64,000 nt of DNA from contig NZ_SIHJ01000004.1 in NCBI RefSeq assembly GCF_007859765.1, positions 282,490 through 346,489 on the forward strand, in the 5' to 3' direction. This DNA is from Posidoniimonas corsicana. Its GTDB lineage: Bacteria; Planctomycetota; Planctomycetia; Pirellulales; Lacipirellulaceae. Of the stretch, positions 37,708 to 44,820 are shown in pieces. Below the pieces are notes generated by a model that made no database searches, was not told the DNA's origin, and saw only the letters and a program-made list of their open reading frames with translations. The first letter of the stretch is position 1. Every line of letters starts with the position of its first letter. Made by a program: the position numbers and the translations under genes.

Positions 37708-38795
37708 CAGGCGGCCCTCCTCGGCTGGGCGACCCGTTCCGCGGCGGCCTCGCCGACCGCACGCTGCGCGTGGGCGACATCGCTCAGCCGCACCGGCCCA
37801 AGCCGATTGATGCTCTGCTCCAACGCCCGCATCTGCTTCGTCGTCGTGATCTCGCGTAGCCGCGCCAAGAGCTGATCGCTGGCGCCGAACAACGCCACCA
37901 GCAGCGTGCCGCGGTCGACGCGGGCGAACACCGCCGCCAGCTCGGCGCCGCTGAGCTTCTCTACCTCAGTAAAGGGCAGGGCGGGGCGGGGCGCCGGCTT
38001 GGGTGGCGGCGTGGGCCGTCGCGGCAGCTCGATGGTTGCAGGCGTTGGCCGCTCGGCGGGCTTTGGCGCCGGGGGCTCGGCGGGCTTTAGTTCGGGCCAG
38101 CGGGCGGCGAGCTGATCGGCGAGCCGGCCGCGTGCCGCCGCCGGCGACGCATCGAGGATCGCCTGCAGCGTGGCCCGGCGGTCGTCTCTCCGTCGGCGGT
38201 CCTGCGTGTGCTGCGCGATCCAGGACTCCAGCTCGGCGGCGATCACATCGAGGCTGTCGGGGTCGATGTCGCCCATCTCCGAAAGCCGGTTGACCGCGCG
38301 GTCCTGCAGATCCTCCGGCAGGCGGCTGAGCACGTCCGCCGCGCGGCCGGGCGGCAGGCAAGAGAGCACCACGGCGATGGTGGAGGGCTGCTCGAGCTTC
38401 AGGTAGGCGAGCAACGCTTCAGGGTCCGCCTGGCTCAGTGCGCCCAGTCGCGGCGCGGGCGCCGTGACGCTGGCCATGATTTCGGTGGGAGCCGACGCGG
38501 CCGCTGGCGGCTCGTAGCCGCCGCTGAACAGCACATCGACGCCGGCTTCGGAATCTGGCGGCTCCGCTGTCTGTGGGGGTGCATCAGAGAAACGCTGGCC
38601 GCGGAGCTCGGCCGCGATCTGCAGCCGCTCCTCATCGCTGACGGCGTCGAGCTCGCGCACCGCCTGGCGGACCGCCTTCGCCTCGGCGGGCGAGAGCCTT
38701 GCCAGCAACGCCGCGACAGATTCCGCGTCGAGGCTGCGGACCAGGACCGCGGCTTTGCGGATCGTGGATTCGGATTGAAGGGTCGCGGTCGCCAT
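37707..38795 (-). CDS. fliG: flagellar motor switch protein FliG with proline-rich linker
   Basis: 362 residues. The N-terminal domain has RKAAVLVRSLDAESVAALLARL. The middle domain has LKLEQPSTIAVVLSCLPPGRAADVLSRLP, with EQPSTIA in place of EHPQTIA. After it comes a proline-rich linker (about 236-271), then the C-terminal torque domain ending NRLGPVRLSDVAHAQRAV. FliG forms the rotor part of the C-ring and meets MotA. Aligning on GPVR, the positions of the E. coli acidic pair D288/D289 are Q327 and S328 here. The pair may be missing or shifted. Confidence 0.93.
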   Translation of the reverse strand: MATATLQSESTIRKAAVLVRSLDAESVAALLARLSPAEAKAVRQAVRELDAVSDEERLQIAAELRGQRFSDAPPQTAEPPDSEAGVDVLFSGGYEPPAAASAPTEIMASVTAPAPRLGALSQADPEALLAYLKLEQPSTIAVVLSCLPPGRAADVLSRLPEDLQDRAVNRLSEMGDIDPDSLDVIAAELESWIAQHTQDRRRRDDRRATLQAILDASPAAARGRLADQLAARWPELKPAEPPAPKPAERPTPATIELPRRPTPPPKPAPRPALPFTEVEKLSGAELAAVFARVDRGTLLVALFGASDQLLARLREITTTKQMRALEQSINRLGPVRLSDVAHAQRAVGEAAAERVAQPRRAA

Positions 38796-38844
38796 GGTTG
38801 TTCGCGTGCTTGTGCGGTTCTCTGCGGTGGCTCACGGGCGTGGG

Positions 38845-40500
38845 CTAGCTCGCGTTGCTGATCCAGTTGCTGAGGATGGCGGCTGCGGCGTCTGGGTCCT
38901 CGCGGACCATTTCTGCCAGGTCATCCTTGACGGGGTCCGGCTTCTTTAGGCGGAGCTTGGGACGCGAGTCGTCGTCCGCGGCTGGCTCCATTCCTCCGCC
39001 TGCTTTCTCCGAATCCGGCTTGAGCTGCAGAGCGGCGGCGCCGGCGGGTCCGGCCTTCGACCCGCCCCGGACCATCGACCGCAGCATCACCAGACTGAAC
39101 GCGGCCAGCCCCAGCATGGCGAGCGAGTTGCCATACTCGCCGAGCCAGAACAGGCCCTGGCTGGCCATTGATGGCTTCTCGATCTCGCGCTGCGGCAGGG
39201 TGTCGTAGACCACTACCTTTACCTGCGAGAACTCGTCCTTGCCGGCGGCCAGCTCGGTCATGAGCGGCTCGACCGAGGTCTTGATATCGTCGATAATCTG
39301 TTTCTGGAGCAGGTTCACCTGCTCGCGGTCGACCAGCTCGGGCTCCTTGCCCTCCTCGGCCAGCTTGTTCTTCTTCCAGATCCCGATGATGAACTCGCGG
39401 GGGATCTCGATGCTCGCCCACATCGACTTGGGGACCAGACCGGCGCTGACGGTCGCGACGCGGCGGTCGTACGTGTGGGAGGTAGTCTCGGTCTTGGTGA
39501 CGCTTGTCTCGGAGGAGTTGTTGCGAGCCGGCGCCTGCTCTCGGGTGCCGCGGCTGGGGCCTTGAGCGAACCCGCCCGGGGGGGCGCCGCCATCGGTGTT
39601 GGCCTGCTTGCTCGTCTCGGACACCTCCGACTCGTGGATCGTCGCGGGCGGTCCTTCGGGGCTGGTGGCGAGGGACTCCTCGGACAGCTTCTCGTCCAGT
39701 TCCACCTTAATCTGCACCCGGGCGCCGGGGATGTAGCCCAGCAGCCGCTCGACCTGACGCTTCTTGGCCAGCTCCAGCCGCGCCTGCTCGCGGAGGTACG
39801 GGGTGCTGAAGTCGTCGGGCGAGATATCGGTGTTGCTTGCGACGTCGTCGCCATTGAGGTTGTTGACCACAACGTCCTCGGGCTTCATGCTGGCGAACGC
39901 GCCGGCCACCATGTTTTGAAGGCTCCGCGCACGGCGGCTGTCGATGTACTCGCCGGCCTTCGGCTGCACGTTGACCGTGGCGGTGGCGATTGTCTTGTGC
40001 CGCAGGCCGCGGATGTCCTTCTCGTCGTACATCACGGTGGCGTCTTCGATCCATGCAATCTTGCTGATCGTCATGGAGAGGGTGCGGGCGTGGGCCGCCT
40101 TGACCTGGTGCTGCTGTTGAACGCTGGAGCTGAAGGGGCTGAGGTTCTCCACCGCCTTCTCGAGCACGCTGCTGACGTCCTTCGGCTGGGCGTCCGCGGC
40201 GCCGATCGCGGCCAGATACTCGTGCTTCTTCGACCTCGGCACCTTGACCATGTTCCCGACGATGTCGTAGTCGGAGAGGCCCGCGTCGGACAACGCGGTG
40301 GCGATGTCGATCAGTTCCTGCCGGGTGAGCGGCTCGCCGCCGTACAGGTACTCGTCCGGGCCTGAGGTCGACTGCTTGAACAAGAACCCGATGCTGACCA
40401 CCACTACCGCCAGCAGCGCGCCGGTGGTGAGCCGGGCGCCGGGGGTCATGCTCGCGAACAGGTCGCGGAGCTGGTCGATGTACTTGTTCAGGAAGTCCAT
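38845..40500 (-). CDS. fliF: flagellar MS-ring protein FliF
   Basis: 551 residues. Two membrane helices (about 24-42, TTGALLAVVVVSIGFLF, and about 453-472, SLAMLGLAAFSLVMLRSM) flank the periplasmic ring-building region (GGEPLTRQELIDIATALSDAGL, RARSLQNMVAGAFASMKPEDVVV). The C-terminus binds FliG (AEMVREDPDAAAAILSNWI). FliF builds the MS ring that nucleates the motor. Order flgB-flgC-fliE-fliF-fliG is the standard one. Confidence 0.96.
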   Translation of the reverse strand: MDFLNKYIDQLRDLFASMTPGARLTTGALLAVVVVSIGFLFKQSTSGPDEYLYGGEPLTRQELIDIATALSDAGLSDYDIVGNMVKVPRSKKHEYLAAIGAADAQPKDVSSVLEKAVENLSPFSSSVQQQHQVKAAHARTLSMTISKIAWIEDATVMYDEKDIRGLRHKTIATATVNVQPKAGEYIDSRRARSLQNMVAGAFASMKPEDVVVNNLNGDDVASNTDISPDDFSTPYLREQARLELAKKRQVERLLGYIPGARVQIKVELDEKLSEESLATSPEGPPATIHESEVSETSKQANTDGGAPPGGFAQGPSRGTREQAPARNNSSETSVTKTETTSHTYDRRVATVSAGLVPKSMWASIEIPREFIIGIWKKNKLAEEGKEPELVDREQVNLLQKQIIDDIKTSVEPLMTELAAGKDEFSQVKVVVYDTLPQREIEKPSMASQGLFWLGEYGNSLAMLGLAAFSLVMLRSMVRGGSKAGPAGAAALQLKPDSEKAGGGMEPAADDDSRPKLRLKKPDPVKDDLAEMVREDPDAAAAILSNWISNAS

Positions 40501-40552
40501 GGGCGGCTGCTAGGGTAGGTTCGGTCGACAGCGAGGGGGGCGGCGTGGTCGG

Positions 40553-40852
40553 CTAGATCCGGATGTCTTTGATCTCTTGGTAGACCTCCATCGCCTTGTT
40601 CCGCATCTGCATCGTGAGGCGGAACGCCAGGTCGGCCTTCTGGACGGCCGTCAGCACCTCGGCCGGGTTGATGTCCCCGCCGGTGAACAGGGTCTCGACC
40701 GCCTGGTCGGCCTGCGTCTGCATCGAGTTGACCTGCTGGATCGAGTCGACCAGCATCCCCTTGAACGCGCCGCCGTCGGCCCCCTTGGGCGACTGCAACG
40801 CGGGGTGCGTGAGGTTGGTCGGCTGGAATCCGCCGGCGGTGATGGCGTTCAT
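40553..40852 (-). CDS. fliE: flagellar hook-basal body complex protein FliE
   Basis: 99 residues, the normal length. FliE motifs: FKGMLVDSIQQVNSMQTQADQAVE and EVLTAVQKADLAFRLTMQMRNKAMEVYQEI. It joins the MS ring to the rod and docks onto the export gate. It lies between flgC (32 bp) and fliF (52 bp). Confidence 0.95.
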   Translation of the reverse strand: MNAITAGGFQPTNLTHPALQSPKGADGGAFKGMLVDSIQQVNSMQTQADQAVETLFTGGDINPAEVLTAVQKADLAFRLTMQMRNKAMEVYQEIKDIRI

Positions 40853-40884
40853 GGCTTGCTAGCCCTGGGGGGAGCCTGGGGAAC

Positions 40885-41295
40885 CTAGGCGATGATCCGG
40901 AGCGTCTGGGCGCCCAGGTCCTTGGTGATTTCGATCACGCCGATGTTGGCCTCGTATGCACGGGTGGCCTCGAGGGCGTCGACGAACTCGGTGGTCATGT
41001 CCACGTTGGGGTACGCGACGTAGCCGTTGGGGCCCGCGTCGGGGTGGCCGGGCTGGTACTTCATGTTGGGCGGCTCGTCCGACAGGTCGACGCTCGCCAC
41101 CCGCACGCCGGCGCCGCCGCCCGACGTGGTGAGCGACGTGTCGGTCTGGAATGTCACGTACCGCGGGCGGTAGGCCTCGGCCTCGCCGAACTCGTTCCGC
41201 GTGGTCGACATGTTGGCCAGGTTCGACGAGATGGCGTTGAGCCGCGTCCGCTGGGCGACCAGGCCGCTCGTGCTGACGTCGAAGGCGTTGAACAT
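40885..41295 (-). CDS. flgC: flagellar basal-body rod protein FlgC
   Basis: 136 residues. The N-terminus FNAFDVSTSGLVAQRTRLNAISSNLANMSTTRNE and the C-terminus VDMTTEFVDALEATRAYEANIGVIEI are rod-protein hallmarks. It is a proximal rod subunit, 47 bp after flgB. Confidence 0.95.
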   Translation of the reverse strand: MFNAFDVSTSGLVAQRTRLNAISSNLANMSTTRNEFGEAEAYRPRYVTFQTDTSLTTSGGGAGVRVASVDLSDEPPNMKYQPGHPDAGPNGYVAYPNVDMTTEFVDALEATRAYEANIGVIEITKDLGAQTLRIIA

Positions 41296-41342
41296 GGGAC
41301 GTGCGTTGGGGTTGGGGGTGGTGACTCGGCGGCCGGGCTACG

Positions 41343-41777
41343 CTACACCTGCCGCTCGCTGATGGCCGCCCGGAGCTGCCGGAACTGGCTGTTCATCAGG
41401 TTGACCGCTAGGTTGTGCTGCGCGTGGTTCTTGCTGATCTCGGCGATCTGGTGTTCGAGGCTGACGTCGACGCCGTCGTGACGGAGGATGCCTTTGAGCG
41501 AGTCCTCCACCTTGGCGAAGGCGTCGTAGTTGGTGGTAGACGCGGCCCCGGTCGCGCCGGACGCCGCGGACTGCCCGGGGCTGGCCGGCCGTCGGCTCTC
41601 CTCGATCGCCTGCTTGAGGTTTTCTTGGAACAACTCCGGAGACAAGTCGCGGGTCTTATAGCCGGGCGTGTCAAGGTTCGCAATATTGCCCGCCAACACG
41701 CCGTGGCGTGCTTGCGCGAAGTTCACCACCTGCTCGAGCACCGGCAGCGTGGACGAGTTGAAGATGTTGGCGGCCAT
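41343..41777 (-). CDS. flgB: flagellar basal-body rod protein FlgB
   Basis: 144 residues from ATG at 41777. VLAGNIANLDTPGYKTRDL and the C-terminal NHAQHNLAVNLMNSQFRQLRAAI are diagnostic. It is the first gene of the structural flagellar operon. A sigma54-type promoter candidate lies 70-85 bp upstream. The frame extends to 41846 but the added residues are unconserved. Confidence 0.95.
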   Translation of the reverse strand: MAANIFNSSTLPVLEQVVNFAQARHGVLAGNIANLDTPGYKTRDLSPELFQENLKQAIEESRRPASPGQSAASGATGAASTTNYDAFAKVEDSLKGILRHDGVDVSLEHQIAEISKNHAQHNLAVNLMNSQFRQLRAAISERQV

Positions 41778-41847
41778 AGCGGTGTGACGCTTCGGGTAGG
41801 GGGTGGGGACGTGGTTCGGGCAGCGACCTCGCCCCCCGGCGATCAAA

Positions 41848-41862
41848 GCAAGCGGCGCGCCA
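41848..41862 (-). promoter_or_regulatory. sigma54-type -24/-12 promoter candidate for the flgB operon
   Basis: Minus strand: TGGCGCGCCGCTTGC. The invariant GG and GC are separated by ten bases, the spacing required for sigma54, and the sequence matches the consensus TGGCAC-N5-TTGC except at one core position. Transcription would start near 41836, about 60 bp before flgB. The NtrC-type activator gene directly upstream supports the assignment. Confidence 0.65.
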
Positions 41863-41960
41863 TCGCACGGGCGCGGGCCGCCTTTCGTTTCGCAAGTCGT
41901 GGCGGTTTCACCAGATCGCCACGCCGCGCGTATTGTCCGTCTCTTCCCGGGCCGGGTGCT

Positions 41961-41999
41961 GTCGGCAGAACCTGCCGACGGTGCCGGCAGGATCTGCCG
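41961..41999 (-). terminator. two tandem short hairpins between the regulator gene and flgB
   Basis: GTCGGCAG-aac-CTGCCGAC (41961-41979) and CGGCAG-gat-CTGCCG (41985-41999) are perfect stems with three-base loops, near-copies of each other. They begin 10 bp after the regulator stop codon, so termination between the regulatory and structural transcription units is likely. Confidence 0.5.
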
Positions 42000-42008
42000 C
42001 TGGTCGCG

Positions 42009-43409
42009 CTACGCCGACCGGGCGAGTTGTTTCTCACCGGGCGGAACGCCGTAGTCACGCAGCTTCCCGCTGAGCGTGCGCACACCGATGCCGAGGGCCG
42101 CCGCTGTCCGCGCGCGGTGCCCGTCGTTGCGTCCCAGTGTCGCCAGGATCACCTCGCGTTCGACCTCGGCGAGCGTTCTATCTGAGGCAAGCGTTTTGTC
42201 TGCGGTGGGCGTTGTGGGCGATGGGGGCGATGGGGCCTGCTCGGCCACCGGACCCAGCCACGGGCGGATAAGGTCCGCGCAGATGTCGTCCGACTCGGAG
42301 AGCACGCACGCTCGGGTGATGATGTTCTGCAGCTCACGCACGTTGCCTGGCCAGTGGTACGTCATCAGCAGGTCACGCGTGGGGTCGGAGAGTCGCCGGT
42401 CGCGTCCGAGCCGGGCCGCCGCCTGTGCGGCGAAGTGCTCGGCGAGCAGCAGCACGTCCTCGCCGCGGTCGCGGAGCGGGGGCGCGGTGATTGGAACCAC
42501 CGCCAGTCGGTAGTACAGGTCCTCACGGAAGCGGCGCGCCCGGACCTCTTCCTCTAGTCGCCTGTTGGTGGCGGCGATCACCCGAGCGTCGAGCGGCGTG
42601 GCCTCGCTGGAGCCGACCTTCTCGAACATCCGTTCCTGCAGCACCCGCAGCAGCTTGGCCTGCAGGTGGGGGCGGATCTCGGTGACCTCGTCCAGCAGGA
42701 TGGTGCCTCCGCGGGCCGCCTCGAAGCGGCCCACCCGGTCTGCGTCCGCACCGGTGAACGCGCCCTTGCGGTGCCCAAACAGCTCGCTCTCCGCGAGCTG
42801 TTCCGACAGCACCGGGCAATTGACGCCCACCATCGGCCCGTCCGCCCGCCGGCTGAGCGAGTGCATGGTCTGGGCGATCAGTTCCTTGCCGACGCCGCTC
42901 TCTCCACAGACTAAGACGGTCTCGTCGGTGGGGGCGATCAGCGCGATCTGGTCGAGCAGCCGGCGCATGGCGGGGCTCTCGCCCAGGATCCGCGGAGCAG
43001 CGTCGCCCACGTCGGCGATGGCGCGCCGCTTGGCGGCCCGTGCGACGCTGGCCTCCAGCCGGTCCACGTCGAACGGCTTCTCCAGGTAGTCGAACGCCCC
43101 AACCCGCATCGCGTCGACCGCCGTCTGCACGCTGGCGTGGGCGGTGATCATCAGCACCTGGCACGCGTGCCCGCGGCGGCCGATCTCCTCGATGAACTCC
43201 AGGCCGTTCATGCCGGGCATCTGCAGGTCGGTCACCACAACGTCCGGCTCGCGGTCACGCATGTGGGCGAGCGCCTCGACGGCGCTGGCGCACTGCTCGA
43301 CCGCGTAGCCGGCGCAGGACAGCACGTCCGCCACCGAGCGTCGGGCCGCGGCGTGGTCGTCCACGACCAGGACCTTCGCGGTTGGGGTAGTTGGCGTCGG
43401 GTCGCTCAC
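42009..43409 (-). CDS. NtrC-type sigma54-dependent response regulator of the flagellar locus
   Basis: 466 residues: a receiver (KVLVVDDHAAARR; phospho-acceptor Asp in VVVTDLQMPGMNG; EKPF Lys), an AAA+ sigma54 domain (GESGVGKE, intact GAFTGA, TILLDEVTE, YHWPGNVRELQN) and a Fis-type HTH (RARTAAALGIGVRTLSGKL). The start is GTG at 43409; its last bases form GTGA with the stop of the histidine kinase, so the pair is translationally coupled. By position it is the likely FleR/FlgR-type activator of flgB and later genes. Confidence 0.93.
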   Translation of the reverse strand: MSDPTPTTPTAKVLVVDDHAAARRSVADVLSCAGYAVEQCASAVEALAHMRDREPDVVVTDLQMPGMNGLEFIEEIGRRGHACQVLMITAHASVQTAVDAMRVGAFDYLEKPFDVDRLEASVARAAKRRAIADVGDAAPRILGESPAMRRLLDQIALIAPTDETVLVCGESGVGKELIAQTMHSLSRRADGPMVGVNCPVLSEQLAESELFGHRKGAFTGADADRVGRFEAARGGTILLDEVTEIRPHLQAKLLRVLQERMFEKVGSSEATPLDARVIAATNRRLEEEVRARRFREDLYYRLAVVPITAPPLRDRGEDVLLLAEHFAAQAAARLGRDRRLSDPTRDLLMTYHWPGNVRELQNIITRACVLSESDDICADLIRPWLGPVAEQAPSPPSPTTPTADKTLASDRTLAEVEREVILATLGRNDGHRARTAAALGIGVRTLSGKLRDYGVPPGEKQLARSA

Positions 43410-44305
43410 GCGGCGGCCTCCATGGCGCGGCGGGGGATCTTCAGCGTGAAGGCGGCGCCGCCTTCTGGGCAGTTGATCGCGGTGACCTTGCCGCCGTGCG
43501 ACTCCGCCACGTGGAACACCACGGACAGGCCCAGGCCGGTGCCCTTGTCCTTGGTGGTGTAGAACGGCTCGAAAAGTCGGCGTTTCTGCTCGGCGGTCAG
43601 GCCCGGTCCGCTGTCGGCGACTTCCAGCTCGAACTGGGCGACGCCGTCGTAGCCGGTGACGACCAGCTCGCCGCCGTCGGGCATGACGTCCATCGCGTTG
43701 AGCACCAGGTTGAGCACAGCGCGGCGGATCATCTCGCGGTCGGCCGTCAGCACCGTGTTGGGCGGCACGTCGATGTCGACGTCGATGCCCTGCGCCTCGA
43801 GCTGCGGCGCCATCGATTCGCAGACCTCTTCGACGAGCGAGCAGACCAGGAAGCTGTGCCATTGCGGCTGACGGTGGGCGGTGAAGCTGAGTAAATCGTT
43901 CACGGTAGCATCCAGGGCGGTGAACCCTGCCTCAACGTGAGAAAGGATGTCCAGGCTCTCCGGCTGATCCGAGAGCCGCCTCCGCAACAAACTCAGGTAG
44001 AGATTGACCGGCACCAGGTTGTTGCGGACCTCGTGCGCGACGTGCGACGCCATCTGACCGAGGTCGGCCAGGCGGTTTTTCCTCGCGAGTTCTTGGTTCT
44101 TGATCTCCAGCTCGTTGCTGAGCCGTGCCACCTCGGTCTGCAGCACCGCGTGCGTCTGCTCCAGACGCAGGGTGGCGTCGTTCCAGGCGGCCAGCAGGCC
44201 GGCGATGTCATCGGCGCCGGGGGCTTCCTCGGGGGGCTCGGCGCCCACCACACGCAGCCGGGGCCGCGGCGGTTCGTAGGTCTGGTTTTGCTGGGCCGGC
44301 TGCAT
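43406..44305 (-). CDS. soluble sensor histidine kinase of the flagellar locus
   Basis: 299 residues with no membrane helix, so the signal is internal. A coiled coil (about 45-78) precedes the H box (LGQMASHVAHEVRNNLVPV); the ATPase part has NLVLNAMDVMPDGG, ADSGPGL and KGTGLGLSVV. It resembles FlgS/FleS kinases that sense flagellar export-gate assembly. It is coupled to the regulator by GTGA overlap and lies 4 bp after the FlgN-like gene. Confidence 0.9.
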   Translation of the reverse strand: MQPAQQNQTYEPPRPRLRVVGAEPPEEAPGADDIAGLLAAWNDATLRLEQTHAVLQTEVARLSNELEIKNQELARKNRLADLGQMASHVAHEVRNNLVPVNLYLSLLRRRLSDQPESLDILSHVEAGFTALDATVNDLLSFTAHRQPQWHSFLVCSLVEEVCESMAPQLEAQGIDVDIDVPPNTVLTADREMIRRAVLNLVLNAMDVMPDGGELVVTGYDGVAQFELEVADSGPGLTAEQKRRLFEPFYTTKDKGTGLGLSVVFHVAESHGGKVTAINCPEGGAAFTLKIPRRAMEAAA

Positions 44306-44309
44306 GGGG

Positions 44310-44801
44310 CTAGCTTCCTGTTGATAGGTCGATGCTCTCGGCGGGCGGGCCCTGGTCGAGCGGGACCGGCGCCGCGCCGCGGCGTGCCTGCCGTCCGTAC
44401 GCGCCGGCCGCCTGGTGCGCCGAGTGCGCGGTTCTCAGCTGCCGCGCGACCTGGTCTCGCTGGGCGGCGATCGCTTGTTCGTGGGTCCGCTCCATCTGCA
44501 CCACCGCGTCGAGGAGCCGGGCGCACTCGGCGGCGTCCGCCGCCGCCGCCGCGCGGTGCTCGGCGGTCGGCCACGGCCGGGCGTCCGGGTCCTGCTCGCG
44601 GAAGGGCGCCAGCGCACGCTCGGTCTGCTGCAGGGCGGTCAGCAGGGTCTGCTTGGCGCCCAGCAGCTTGAGCAGCAGCGTGGCGTCGCCCCCACCCACC
44701 AGTTCGCCCTGGCGGACGCCGATCTGGTGCAGCTGCGTCAGCACCTGCCGCTTCTGGCGGAGGAGCTCGGCGAGTTGTTCGGTGGTGGCGGCGGTTGTCA
44801 T
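44310..44801 (-). CDS. FlgN-like flagellar export chaperone
   Basis: 163 residues from ATG at 44801, nearly all helical (EQLAELLRQKRQVLTQLHQIGVRQGELV, LLLKLLGAKQTLLTALQQTERAL, EHEQAIA-like stretches). Length, helix pattern and locus fit FlgN, the chaperone of the hook-filament junction proteins FlgK and FlgL. flgK and flgL are not in this window. The C-terminus is alanine- and proline-rich. The assignment is by architecture rather than a strict motif. Confidence 0.65.
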   Translation of the reverse strand: MTTAATTEQLAELLRQKRQVLTQLHQIGVRQGELVGGGDATLLLKLLGAKQTLLTALQQTERALAPFREQDPDARPWPTAEHRAAAAADAAECARLLDAVVQMERTHEQAIAAQRDQVARQLRTAHSAHQAAGAYGRQARRGAAPVPLDQGPPAESIDLSTGS

Positions 44802-44820
44802 GAACGGGGCCTGGCGGGTG

